Counted from the stretch's first letter, positions 38,844-46,795 are shown. The stretch is 64,000 bases of DNA from Corynebacterium poyangense (GCF_014522205.1 NZ_CP046884.1:1364001-1428000); one strand, 5' to 3'. The notes: generated by a model not told the origin, from the sequence alone. Translations and numbers: made by a program.

Positions 38844-39749
38844 TTAGCCCCTCCTTTTCTTTCGCCTCTTCTCTTGAACCCGCGCCCTATCCTGGGGCCA
38901 CAGTGGTTGAAGCACATGCCAATCCTGCGGATGGGCCTGAATATTGCGAGCCATCTCATTGGCTACCTTTTGCATCGTTTCCGCCAAATCGGTCACCGGG
39001 ATTTCTGGAGAACATTGTAATGCCCACTCGCCTTCTCCCGGATACCATAAGTGCACAACATGGAGGCTAGCCCCTGTTTCCTGGGCCAATTTCACCGGAC
39101 CGGCTGGCATGGTAGTGTCCTCGCCGAAAAACCGCACCGGCACACCACGATGTCGAATATCTCGTTCTCCAAGAAGACACACGACTCCACCAGATATGAG
39201 CTTTTCCCGCAGCTCCGGGAAAGGCGGAGCTCCACCGTGGAGAGGTTTCACCTCAAATCCCAATTGCTCCCGATAGTCAACAAAAGCTTGGAATAAGACC
39301 TCAGGTTTGAGTCTCTCAGCCACCGTCGTAAACCGTCCCCAGTGGTTCACCAGGAAAACACCGGCCATATCCCAATTCCCAGAGTGAGGAAGAACCAAAA
39401 TCACTCCACGCCCCGAGTCAAGGGCATGATCGAGGTACTCCAAGCCATAAAGATTGTGATAAAGACGGGAGATTAGTTCCGGACGAGCGTGGATCTCAGG
39501 GAGACGAAAGGCCTCTACCCAATAGCGGGCATAGGAGCGCATGGACTGTTTTACTAAGTCACGGGTGACATTTTCTGGCCCTACTACCCGGCTGAGATTT
39601 CTTCTTAGCTGATCCATGCCGGTTCCCTGCCGGCAAAGCCAATCCGCGCAGCGATAGGCCACCGGAAGAACCCACCGCTCCGGCAGACGTCGGATAGTTT
39701 TCCAGGCTAAAAGATAACCCGCAGCGCTGAGATCCTCTGCGAAAGACAT
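38844..39749 (-). CDS. patA: phosphatidylinositol mannoside acyltransferase
   Basis: A 301-residue member of the lysophospholipid/HtrB-like acyltransferase family that acylates the mannose of PIM. The HxxxxD catalytic motif is LPHSGNWDMAG (about residues 120-130). A basic tail follows (RVQEKRRKKRRG). It lies 2 nt upstream of pimA and 3 nt downstream of pgsA, the standard mycobacterial/corynebacterial order. Confidence 0.92.
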   Translation of the reverse strand: MSFAEDLSAAGYLLAWKTIRRLPERWVLPVAYRCADWLCRQGTGMDQLRRNLSRVVGPENVTRDLVKQSMRSYARYWVEAFRLPEIHARPELISRLYHNLYGLEYLDHALDSGRGVILVLPHSGNWDMAGVFLVNHWGRFTTVAERLKPEVLFQAFVDYREQLGFEVKPLHGGAPPFPELREKLISGGVVCLLGERDIRHRGVPVRFFGEDTTMPAGPVKLAQETGASLHVVHLWYPGEGEWALQCSPEIPVTDLAETMQKVANEMARNIQAHPQDWHVLQPLWPQDRARVQEKRRKKRRG

Positions 39750-39752
39750 CCC

Positions 39753-40400
39753 CTAGTTAGCCTCCGAGGCGCCGGCTGGAGGGGCAGTAGCGTCCTCAGC
39801 ATGAGGGTCGCGTGAAGCCATAACCAGGCGTTGAATCACTGTCACAATAGAACCAATAGCTAGGAGAATGAGGGCGGTTTCTATAGCCCACGGAACCCCT
39901 AAGCCCTCTAACCCAATGCCTACTAATCCAAGAATGAGACGCTCGGGACGTTCCACTAAACCGCCGATCAGGTGTAGACCACCGGCTTCAGCACGTGCCT
40001 TCACATACGAGATAACTTGACTCGTAATGAGGACGGTGAAAGCGGCAATCACGATGAATCGTGAGGCATGATCGTGATAAATCAGCCACCAGGTGATCGC
40101 CCCAAACAACACTCCGTCTGTAATGCGATCACACGTAGCATCTAGCGTCGCGCCGAAACTTGTACCGCCACCACGTTTTCGCGCCATGGTGCCGTCGACC
40201 ATGTCAAAGGCGGCAAAAATCCCGGACAGGATTGCGGCGAGGACCAGATGGTCCGACGGGATTAACGTCACCGCAATTACCGCAGTAATTGCGGCTCCCA
40301 CCACGGTCACAGCGTTAGGAGAGATCCCAAATTTCAACAGGAATCTGGCAATGGGCTCAAGGATCACTGCCATTGGACGACGACCATGAACGCTAAGCAT
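39753..40400 (-). CDS. pgsA: phosphatidylinositol phosphate synthase
   Basis: A 215-residue CDP-alcohol phosphatidyltransferase with about six membrane segments. The active site DMVDGTMARKRGG followed by GATLDATCDR (about residues 66-91) matches DxxDGxxAR...GxxxDxxxD. In Actinobacteria the enzyme in this operon uses inositol phosphate as acceptor. It overlaps the HIT gene by 8 nt. Confidence 0.93.
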   Translation of the reverse strand: MLSVHGRRPMAVILEPIARFLLKFGISPNAVTVVGAAITAVIAVTLIPSDHLVLAAILSGIFAAFDMVDGTMARKRGGGTSFGATLDATCDRITDGVLFGAITWWLIYHDHASRFIVIAAFTVLITSQVISYVKARAEAGGLHLIGGLVERPERLILGLVGIGLEGLGVPWAIETALILLAIGSIVTVIQRLVMASRDPHAEDATAPPAGASEAN

Positions 40401-41025
40401 CTTTTTCCTCCTGGGCTAGTTCTTCCCAGGCTTCAGCTAATAGCCGGCGGGTATCTTTCAGAAGTTCAGGAAGCACCTTAACGCCATCAATAATGGTCAT
40501 GAAGTTTGCGTCACCGGGCCACCGTGGAACCACATGCAGGTGGAGGTGATCGCTCACTGAGCCGCCGGCTGGGCGACCCAAGTTAAGACCAATGTTGATT
40601 CCCTTGGGTTGAGATACCCGCTTGAGGACCTTGACTGCTTGTTGCGCAAAGGCCATAAGCTCCGAGCACTCTTCAGCTGTGAGATCCTCCAGGTTGGCTA
40701 CCTTACGATAAGGGACAACCATGAGATGCCCGGAGTTATAGGGAAATAGGTTAAGCAAGACATAAACCTTCTTCCCTCGGGCAATAATGAGGCCATCCTC
40801 GTCACTCAAACGTGGGGCGCGAAGAAAAGGATCTTGCGAATTTTCACCCTTAAGGTCCTCCGCACAGTCTTCACTCCCACCCGACTTTTTGGGTCGGCTG
40901 CGGATATAACTCATCCGGTAGGGCGCCCATAACCGTTCCAACCGATCAGGAGTTCCGATCCCAGTATCGATATAGCTCTGAGTGGTTTGTCCTACCGTCT
41001 CCTCAGGGTTATTGACGTTACTCAC
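40393..41025 (-). CDS. HIT domain protein (AP4A phosphorylase-type)
   Basis: A protein of about 210 residues with the histidine triad [12 protein letters not shown] (about residues 154-165). The mycobacterial homologue in the same operon position is a diadenosine tetraphosphate phosphorylase. GTG at 41025 is preferred: it overlaps the thrS stop (GTGAGTAA). The frame is open to an ATG at 41058, which would overlap thrS by 41 nt. AP4A is a by-product of tRNA synthetases, so linkage with thrS makes sense. Confidence 0.88.
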   Translation of the reverse strand: MSNVNNPEETVGQTTQSYIDTGIGTPDRLERLWAPYRMSYIRSRPKKSGGSEDCAEDLKGENSQDPFLRAPRLSDEDGLIIARGKKVYVLLNLFPYNSGHLMVVPYRKVANLEDLTAEECSELMAFAQQAVKVLKRVSQPKGINIGLNLGRPAGGSVSDHLHLHVVPRWPGDANFMTIIDGVKVLPELLKDTRRLLAEAWEELAQEEKDA

Positions 41026-43084
41026 GGTGTCCGAAGTTCTCCTTCGACGGCTGATCATTGCGGTGAGATTTCACCCAATCATTAACCAGCTCTACGGCCT
41101 CAGCAACCGGAACCCCATTCACCTGGCTACCATCTAAGAAGCGGAAACTCACCGCTCCCGCAGCAACGTCGCGGGCTCCAGCAAGCACCATAAAAGGAAC
41201 CTTGTTTTGAGTGTGGGTGCGGATCTTCTTTTGCATCCGGTCATCAGATTCATCAACGTGCCCGCGAATCCCCAGCGCTTGCAATGTCTTAGCAAACTCT
41301 TTCAGATGGGGGACACAGTCATCAGCTACCGGTATTCCCACTACCTGCTCCGGGGCTAACCACGCGGGGAAAGCACCGGCATAATGTTCCAACAAGACCC
41401 CAAAGAATCGCTCGATGGAACCAAAAAGAGCCCGGTGGATCATAATGGGTTGTTTCTTAGACCCGTCGGGGGCCGTGTATTCCAGATTAAACCGTTCAGG
41501 AAGGTTAAAATCCAATTGAACAGTAGACATCTGCCAGGTACGGCCGATAGCATCGCGAGCTTGGACCGAAATCTTGGGGCCATAAAATGCTGCTCCACCT
41601 GGATCGGGGACAAGATCCAATCCGGATTTCTCAGCTACGCGCTGCAAAATATCCGTGGACATCTTCCAAATCTCATCACTTCCGACAGATTTCCCTTCGT
41701 CGCGAGTAGACAGCTCAAGATAAAAATCATCAAGGCCGTAATCGGAGAGCAACGAAAGAACAAATTCTAAAACCTCGGTGAGTTCTTGTTCTAGTTGTTC
41801 CTCCGTGCAATAGATGTGGGCATCATCCTGGGTGAAACCACGCGCCCGAGTCAAACCATGAACGACCCCTGACTTTTCGTAGCGATACACCGTACCGAAT
41901 TCGAAAAAGCGCAAAGGCAATTCTCGATATGATCGTCCTCTGCTGGAGTAGATCAAGTTGTGCATCGGACAGTTCATGGGTTTGACGTAATAATCTTGGG
42001 GCTGCTTGGTGCAGTGTCCCTTGTCGTCGTATTCCCCATCTAACTGCATGGGAGGGAACATTCCCTCCGCATAAAAGTCAAGGTGACCCGATTGCTTGAA
42101 CAGTTCACCTTTGGTGATGTGCGGCGAATAAACAAAGTTATAACCCGCAGCTTCATGACGACGCCGGGAGTGCTGTTCCATCTCATTGCGGACAATCCCA
42201 CCCTTGACGTGAAATACCGGCAAACCGGAACCAATAGCATCCGGGAAGCTGAACAAATCAAGTTCAGTGCCTAATCTCCGATGATCGCGCTTCTCGGCCT
42301 CTACCAGCATATCCAAGTAGGCATCTTGAGCTTCGATTGATTCCCATGCCGTACCGTAAATCCGCTGCAACCCTGCTTTAGATTGATCACCGCGCCAGTA
42401 GGCGGCGGAGGACCGAGTTAACCTAAACGCCGCAATATAACGAGTGGTAGGAACATGTGGTCCACGGCATAAATCAAACCATTCGGTTTCTCCGGTCCGG
42501 GGATTGACGTTACGGTAGCCCGTTAATTCCCCCGCTCCCACATCCACCGTGGCGTCCTCATGTTCAGCCACCGCGCCGCGGGACTTATCGACCACCAGCT
42601 CTAACTTATAAGGCTCATCGTTAAGCAGATCACTGGCTTGCTCCGGGGAGTCAAAGACGAAGCGCTCAAATCGTTGTCCGGATTTGATGATCTTCTTCAT
42701 CCGCTTTTCAATCCGCTTTAAATCTTCCGGAGTAAACGGCTCAGCAACATCAAAATCATAGTAAAAGCCATTGTCAATGGCCGGACCGATTCCGAGCTTG
42801 GTGCCGGGGAACTCCAGCTGAACGGCCTGGGCCAAGACGTGAGCACAGGAATGACGAATAACCGAACGGCCTTCGTCGGTTGATGCCGCAATAGGTGTCA
42901 AAGTTTCGTCAGTTTCCGGAGCGTACGCTAAATCTTTCAGATTGCCTTCAGCATCACGGACACATACGACTGCATCCGGACCCTTATGTGGCAAATCTAA
43001 TTCCCGCATCGCTACTCCGGCCGGTGTTCCGGCAGGTACATGAAACGGCTCGTAGACACTATGGGCGTCGGTGGCGTTGGCCAT
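41018..43084 (-). CDS. thrS: threonyl-tRNA synthetase
   Basis: A 688-residue ThrRS. Domains in order: TGS (about residues 15-75), the editing-associated SAD region ([26 protein letters not shown]), the class II core with zinc-binding cysteine in [14 protein letters not shown], motif 3 [22 protein letters not shown], and the C-terminal anticodon-binding domain. ATG at 43084 has AAAGGAG about 10 nt upstream and fits the family N-terminus ([14 protein letters not shown]). Its leader has a stable hairpin that resembles a tRNA-Thr anticodon arm. It heads the HIT-pgsA-patA-pimA operon. Confidence 0.96.
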   Translation of the reverse strand: MANATDAHSVYEPFHVPAGTPAGVAMRELDLPHKGPDAVVCVRDAEGNLKDLAYAPETDETLTPIAASTDEGRSVIRHSCAHVLAQAVQLEFPGTKLGIGPAIDNGFYYDFDVAEPFTPEDLKRIEKRMKKIIKSGQRFERFVFDSPEQASDLLNDEPYKLELVVDKSRGAVAEHEDATVDVGAGELTGYRNVNPRTGETEWFDLCRGPHVPTTRYIAAFRLTRSSAAYWRGDQSKAGLQRIYGTAWESIEAQDAYLDMLVEAEKRDHRRLGTELDLFSFPDAIGSGLPVFHVKGGIVRNEMEQHSRRRHEAAGYNFVYSPHITKGELFKQSGHLDFYAEGMFPPMQLDGEYDDKGHCTKQPQDYYVKPMNCPMHNLIYSSRGRSYRELPLRFFEFGTVYRYEKSGVVHGLTRARGFTQDDAHIYCTEEQLEQELTEVLEFVLSLLSDYGLDDFYLELSTRDEGKSVGSDEIWKMSTDILQRVAEKSGLDLVPDPGGAAFYGPKISVQARDAIGRTWQMSTVQLDFNLPERFNLEYTAPDGSKKQPIMIHRALFGSIERFFGVLLEHYAGAFPAWLAPEQVVGIPVADDCVPHLKEFAKTLQALGIRGHVDESDDRMQKKIRTHTQNKVPFMVLAGARDVAAGAVSFRFLDGSQVNGVPVAEAVELVNDWVKSHRNDQPSKENFGHRE

Positions 43085-43109
43085 AAGTTGCGCGCTCCTT
43101 TGCGCTTGA

Positions 43110-43137
43110 GGGTGGCGGCATACCTGGCCGCTCACCC
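43110..43137 (-). promoter_or_regulatory. thrS leader hairpin resembling a tRNA-Thr anticodon arm
   Basis: Minus-strand RNA forms GGGUG, a bulged A, GCGGC, loop CAGGUAU, GCCGC, CACCC. The upper stem is 5 bp and the loop 7 nt, as in an anticodon arm, and GGU, the tRNA-Thr anticodon, occupies loop positions 3-5. The hairpin ends 8 nt before the purine-rich Shine-Dalgarno region. In E. coli, ThrRS represses its own translation by binding anticodon-arm mimics placed just upstream of the ribosome site. Loop position 2 is A, not the U33 of real tRNAs. Confidence 0.5.
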
Positions 43138-43159
43138 GCTGACAGGTCTTTTCAGCAGC

Positions 43160-43165
43160 ATTATC
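43160..43165 (-). promoter_or_regulatory. candidate -10 of the thrS promoter
   Basis: GATAAT on the minus strand, with TTTTGT 17 nt upstream as a weak -35. The start would be near 43153 and the leader about 69 nt, just enough to include the anticodon-like hairpin. Confidence 0.45.
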
Positions 43166-43169
43166 ACCA

Positions 43170-43201
43170 AACCGGGCATGCCACAAAAGACATACCCGGT
43201 T
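43170..43201 (-). terminator. hairpin after the DyP peroxidase gene
   Basis: AACCGGG and CCCGGTT pair, extended through a mismatch by ATG/CAT, with a 10-nt loop. It follows the DyP stop by about 32 nt and could end that operon, but only a weak T stretch follows. It also overlaps the putative -35 region of thrS, so a regulatory role is possible. Confidence 0.4.
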
Positions 43202-43232
43202 CGGGAAATGTAGCTGTTCGCCCCTATACTAC

Positions 43233-44564
43233 TCAGGCCTTAACCGACTCCAGCAGTCCGGCTCCCCAGTAACGATCGCCGTCTTTTCCGTCGGCTGAAA
43301 CACCTGGCGGAATAAAGTACACCGCTGAACCGATATGGGTGATCCACTGATTAAGGCGGTCCCCTTCACTGAGTCGTTGTTGAATGGGGTGGAATTGGTG
43401 CAAGGGGTCTTGCTGGAAGCAGATAAATACCAAACCAACGTTGGAGATAATCGCCGCTTTGTCATCTGGCCGCGCCATCGCCTGAACAACTGCGGGATCA
43501 GGCGGCAGATTATAGGTATATGGTCGGCGTTTGATGACCTGCTCTGGCTTATTCTGAGGCGCTTTGGCCCTAGCCGCATGGCTCATAGGATCAATGATGG
43601 GTAATCCCACGCGATCCGTGGCTTTGGTATCTATCGGATCAAATTCCTCACCACCGGACAGTGGCGCACCACTGTCAAGAGTGCGGCCAATGGCGACCTC
43701 ACGAGAATTTCGATCTAATAGCTCCCATGTGTCCAAGTTCATAAAAATCCGACGCACAACCATGCACGAACCATTCTTTTGCCAGGTCGGACCGTCGTTG
43801 ATCCAGACATGTTGTTGCAACTCCTCCGAGGTTCGAGGATTAATTGTGCCGTCCTTTTGGCCAAAAAGATTACGTGGCGTACTACCTTCAGCTAAGGACC
43901 CATCCGCATTCATAAAGCCTTGCTGCAACCACGTAACTTTGACGTAATCAATACTGGAACGCAACAGATGACGCACGGCAAAAGCTAAGGTTACTGGGTC
44001 ATCGCAGCACACTTGCAGAACAATATCGGTTTGTCCCCACCTGTTTTCCAACTTATCGGTGCTATACGCCGGCAGCGGTTTAAGCCATGCTGGTCGTTTT
44101 TCTGCGGCCCCGATGACGTCGAAAAACCGCGGACCGTATCCACAAGTGACGGTGAGGTTAGCTGGTGAGCTAGCTAACTCCGGCTCGAGACTACCCAGAG
44201 GGTTTTGTCCTTGGGTTAATCGGCGCATGTCCTCAGTCCAGGAACGCATGAGACGCTTCATGTCTTTTAACCCCAGACCAGGTTTGATTTCCAGGCCCAG
44301 CAAGTTCAGATGAGCTTGCTCCGGTTCAGCTATCCCCGCTTGATTGACTCCGTCAAAAGGAATCGTTTGTGACGCAAGCTCTCCGCTTGCAGTGTCTGTT
44401 GGAGTAGGGCCACGTCCTTCTTCAGCCTGAACGTGGTGAGTATGACTGGCAGTGGCGACGAGAGCTGCACCACCGGCGGCAATTGACACTCCGGTCAAGA
44501 AACCTCGGCGGCTTAGCCCTCGAGAATCCCCACTTGGATCGGAACTAGTGGTGTGCGTTCTCAT
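43233..44564 (-). CDS. Tat-exported DyP-type heme peroxidase
   Basis: A protein of about 443 residues. The N-terminus has a twin-arginine signal (LSRRGFLTG followed by a hydrophobic stretch, about residues 17-41), so it is exported folded with heme. The DyP signature GxxDG is in NLFGQKDGTINP. ATG at 44564 is used; it lies inside the 3' end of the PCuAC gene (20-nt overlap). EfeB-like proteins of this type reduce peroxides and have been tied to iron/heme handling; the copper-linked neighbours here suggest a redox role at the cell surface. Confidence 0.88.
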   Translation of the reverse strand: MRTHTTSSDPSGDSRGLSRRGFLTGVSIAAGGAALVATASHTHHVQAEEGRGPTPTDTASGELASQTIPFDGVNQAGIAEPEQAHLNLLGLEIKPGLGLKDMKRLMRSWTEDMRRLTQGQNPLGSLEPELASSPANLTVTCGYGPRFFDVIGAAEKRPAWLKPLPAYSTDKLENRWGQTDIVLQVCCDDPVTLAFAVRHLLRSSIDYVKVTWLQQGFMNADGSLAEGSTPRNLFGQKDGTINPRTSEELQQHVWINDGPTWQKNGSCMVVRRIFMNLDTWELLDRNSREVAIGRTLDSGAPLSGGEEFDPIDTKATDRVGLPIIDPMSHAARAKAPQNKPEQVIKRRPYTYNLPPDPAVVQAMARPDDKAAIISNVGLVFICFQQDPLHQFHPIQQRLSEGDRLNQWITHIGSAVYFIPPGVSADGKDGDRYWGAGLLESVKA

Positions 44565-45153
44565 CAGTTCCGTTGGAGTGATCGTTGTGGATGTCACCAT
44601 AGTCTTCATCACCAGATCCGAAAGTGCGGACTGGCACATTATCGAAGTCTACGGTGCTGCCATCTGACAGGGTAACCTTCAGGTCCACATCGTCTCCAGC
44701 TTTGACAGGCTCGGTCAGCTCCATAAACATGAAGTGATTTCCACCGGGCTGCAATTTCAAGTCACCATGAGCCGGAATGATGAATCCACCTTCCTTTTGA
44801 CGCATTACACCATTGACCACTTCATGTAGCTCAAAGCGGTTCGCTTTAATATCATCGGAGCTCACCGCGACAATATTGATGTCTTTATCGGTGTTGTTGT
44901 GAATGGTACCGAAACCAGCAGTCATATTTTTACCTTCGGTGCTGGCTCGTACCACTCCGTCCACCAAACTTAAGGCGTGGTCTGCGTCGGGAGTCTGAGC
45001 GCTAGAGCTGGCTGACTCGGCTGCCGAGCTTGCTGCGCTACTTGCTGCACTCGCTGAACTGCTGGTTGAAGCCTGTTCCGAGTTGGTGCAGCCGGCTAAA
45101 GAAATGGCCGCTATCGCCATCAAACTCGCAGCGCCCAGGGTGTATTTCTTCAT
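44545..45153 (-). CDS. PCuAC-type periplasmic copper chaperone, lipoprotein
   Basis: A 202-residue lipoprotein with lipobox LAGC (cysteine about residue 22), a Ser/Ala-rich linker and a PCuAC (DUF461) domain. The copper ligands of the family pattern are visible: HEVVNGVM with a following M, then PAHGD and NHFMFM. A histidine-rich tail (residues about 187-202, ending ENAHH) may add metal binding. The family delivers Cu(I) to cytochrome oxidase or other exported acceptors. It lies between copC and the DyP gene. Confidence 0.88.
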   Translation of the reverse strand: MKKYTLGAASLMAIAAISLAGCTNSEQASTSSSASAASSAASSAAESASSSAQTPDADHALSLVDGVVRASTEGKNMTAGFGTIHNNTDKDINIVAVSSDDIKANRFELHEVVNGVMRQKEGGFIIPAHGDLKLQPGGNHFMFMELTEPVKAGDDVDLKVTLSDGSTVDFDNVPVRTFGSGDEDYGDIHNDHSNGTDENAHH

Positions 45154-45184
45154 GATCTATCCATTCCTTTCTCAGTGGATTGTG

Positions 45185-45754
45185 TCAGTTTTTTGTGTGC
45201 CGACGACGCATGATACTCACCACGACAACCCCCACCACAGCCAAGCCACCTACTCCGGCGGCAATCCAGGTCAATAAGTTCGAGGAAGAATTATCGTGGG
45301 AGGCGTTGGTAGTACCTTGCTCGGCTGAATCAGCAGTCTCATCCTTAGCGGAATCCCCCGGTGCACCGACAGTGAATTCTGTGGAACCCCGAGTGGAGTG
45401 CCCGTCAGAGGAGGTGATTTGAAACCCGACGGTGTAGGTACCGGGGCCGGGGTGAACATCTTGAGGAGTTTTGATCGATAACAGCCGGCCATGTAGTTCT
45501 GGCTGACCAGAGAAAAGGATTTCTCCAGTCTCAGTATTACTCACGGCAAACATGTTGAAATTTGGTTTCGGTTCTCCAGAAAATGTGAGCTGAATTTCCT
45601 GAGGAAACTCCTGGACCATTCCACCTTGCGGGGGTTGGGCTTCGGTCACAACATCATGGGCTGCTGCTATTGGGCTGACGTGCCCTAAAACCGCAATCCC
45701 GAGCACCGCAGCGGCAACTCCGGCACGAGTTTGATGAACACCCATGCTCCTCAT
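45185..45754 (-). CDS. CopC-domain copper resistance protein, membrane anchored
   Basis: A protein of about 189 residues with a signal peptide (hydrophobic GVAAAVLGIAVLG) likely cut at AAA-HDVV, so the mature protein would start with the histidine used for Cu(II) binding in CopC. The CopC domain covers about residues 37-130 (second histidine in SSDGHSTRGSTEF). A low-complexity linker and a C-terminal transmembrane segment with basic tail (RRRHTKN) follow. The start is uncertain: ATG at 45754 or 45745; a site further upstream has AAAGGA but no ATG. Confidence 0.85.
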   Translation of the reverse strand: MRSMGVHQTRAGVAAAVLGIAVLGHVSPIAAAHDVVTEAQPPQGGMVQEFPQEIQLTFSGEPKPNFNMFAVSNTETGEILFSGQPELHGRLLSIKTPQDVHPGPGTYTVGFQITSSDGHSTRGSTEFTVGAPGDSAKDETADSAEQGTTNASHDNSSSNLLTWIAAGVGGLAVVGVVVVSIMRRRHTKN

Positions 45755-46190
45755 CCTTGACAGCCACGTCCTTTCATAACCTTGACAAGGTACTGCTGTA
45801 ATTGTCGGTTCTGCATAGAAAAAAGTTCCCATCGCGCCGGGAATACTCTTTTTAGGGTGCAGCCGCCAATACCTGTAACCCTACTAGGTAGCTTGGGCAA
45901 GATTTTCTCCTCCCCTCACCTATGGTGTTTTTCACTAACCCCTCAGAGACTGTGAAAAATGAGGTAAAAGTTATCAATATTAAATTTAAGGCAACTTTTA
46001 TCCACTTTCGTCTATGGCAGGGTGGTCGAAAGTTACCCTAAACGCCCAAAAAGTCGGGTCGAAAGACCATTGTTTCGGGGTTGCCCCTTCCATACCATGA
46101 TTCTTGTCGGCGGAAACCTCCGCGGCACGAGGCCTTAACTCCCCATGAGATTTGGTCTCACAACCTCAACGTATCGGAAGGATATTCCAC
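45755..46190. promoter_or_regulatory. long intergenic region between copC and the small-peptide genes
   Basis: No gene is visible in this 436-nt divergent region. It holds several symmetric elements: ACCTTgacAAGGT at 45779-45791 close to copC; TAAAAGTT (45965-45972) with AACTTTTA (45993-46000); ACTTTCG (46004-46010) with CGAAAGT (46027-46033); and the small hairpin GGTCGAAAGACC (46057-46068). The middle is AT-rich. Both copC and the first small-peptide gene must be controlled from here. Confidence 0.5.
46070..46098 (+). promoter_or_regulatory. candidate promoter of the first small-peptide gene
   Basis: TTGTTT (46070-46075), a 17-nt spacer and TACCAT (46093-46098) give a predicted start near 46105 and a leader of about 86 nt. 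The GGGGTTGCCCC hairpin lies in the spacer. Confidence 0.4.
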
Positions 46191-46394
46191 ATGGCTGATC
46201 ATCTTCAGGCTCTTGGTGAGTCCATCGTCGGCATCGTAACCTCTGCCATTTCTGGCGACTGGGGTGCACTCGCAAAGAGCATCATCGGAACCGTTACCGG
46301 CTCCCTTGATCTGGGCTCCTCTGTCATCGAAGGGTCCTCTCAGGCCAGCGACACCGCTGGTGCTGGTGCCGATGCTGCAGCTGCCGCCAAGTAA
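46191..46394 (+). CDS. small acidic amphipathic peptide A (porin-like or PSM-beta-like)
   Basis: A 67-residue protein without signal peptide. ATG at 46191 has a strong GGAAGGA 8 nt upstream; the open frame extends 13 codons further without support. Residues 3-46 alternate hydrophobic and polar residues in an amphipathic pattern (LGESIVGIVTSAISGDW, then LAKSIIGTVTGSLDLGSSVI), followed by an Ala/Ser/Asp-rich tail ending in AAAAAK. It is paralogous to the next gene: both share W, then G..DLGS.VI..SS. The AIxxDxxxLxxSIxxIV pattern resembles staphylococcal beta-class phenol-soluble modulins. Corynebacterial porins PorA/PorH are likewise small, acidic and leaderless. Function is not proven. Confidence 0.8.
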   Translation: MADHLQALGESIVGIVTSAISGDWGALAKSIIGTVTGSLDLGSSVIEGSSQASDTAGAGADAAAAAK

Positions 46395-46445
46395 GAGATC
46401 TCGAATCGCTTAATCGGGTTCTGTCCCCCGATGGATTCGTGAAAA

Positions 46446-46484
46446 TCGCGGCTGGTGATCTTGGTTGGTGGTCACCAGCCGCGA
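46446..46484 (+). terminator. terminator of small-peptide gene A
   Basis: TCGCGGCTGGTGA and TCACCAGCCGCGA form a perfect 13-bp stem with a 13-nt loop, followed by the AT-rich ATTATTATATAG rather than a pure T run. It lies about 50 nt past the stop. Confidence 0.75.
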
Positions 46485-46500
46485 ATTATTATATAGTCAT

Positions 46501-46529
46501 TTACGTTAAGCTAAGTAGACGCTTAATTT
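46501..46529 (+). promoter_or_regulatory. candidate promoter of small-peptide gene B with internal inverted repeat
   Basis: TTACGT (46501-46506), a 17-nt spacer and TAATTT (46524-46529). TTAAGC (46506-46511) and GCTTAA (46521-46526) form a 6-bp inverted repeat spanning the spacer, a good position for a repressor site. The predicted leader is about 23 nt. Confidence 0.45.
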
Positions 46530-46558
46530 AATACCTCTAAAGAGAAAGAATATCTTCC

Positions 46559-46795
46559 ATGACTGATCTTTTGGTGAACTTCGGGTCATCCGTTTTCAAT
46601 CTGACAACCAATATCCTTACCCAGAACTGGTTAGGTGTTGCGATTAACGCCGTTAAAACTCTGGTCTCCGGTGTGGACTTAGGTTCTGCCGTGATCGATA
46701 GCTCATCTGGAGCTGACGCTGCCCATGGCGCAGCTGATGCTGCCAGCAATACCGGCGCTTCCAACTCCCTCAGCAGTTCCTCGGCTGCTAAGTAA
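46559..46795 (+). CDS. small acidic amphipathic peptide B, paralogue of A
   Basis: A 78-residue protein without signal peptide, encoded from ATG 46559 after a purine-rich AGAGAAAGAA. It is alignable with peptide A: hydrophobic-polar alternation (FGSSVFNLTTNILTQNW, then INAVKTLVSGVDLGSAVI) and a longer Ala/Ser/Asn-rich tail ending in SSAAK. It has its own candidate promoter and a very strong terminator, so the pair may be differently regulated. The Ser-rich tails could be sites for O-mycoloylation as in corynebacterial PorA/PorH, but that is inference. Confidence 0.78.
   Translation: MTDLLVNFGSSVFNLTTNILTQNWLGVAINAVKTLVSGVDLGSAVIDSSSGADAAHGAADAASNTGASNSLSSSSAAK

Noticed and set aside
43085..43232. 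T-box riboswitch upstream of thrS
   Set aside because: No T-box sequence (AGGGUGG...), no specifier loop of the usual form and no terminator/antiterminator pair; the leader is too short.
46191..46795. Leaderless two-peptide bacteriocin
   Set aside because: Such peptides are normally cationic and shorter, and no immunity or transporter gene is adjacent; both peptides here are acidic with long Ala/Ser tails.
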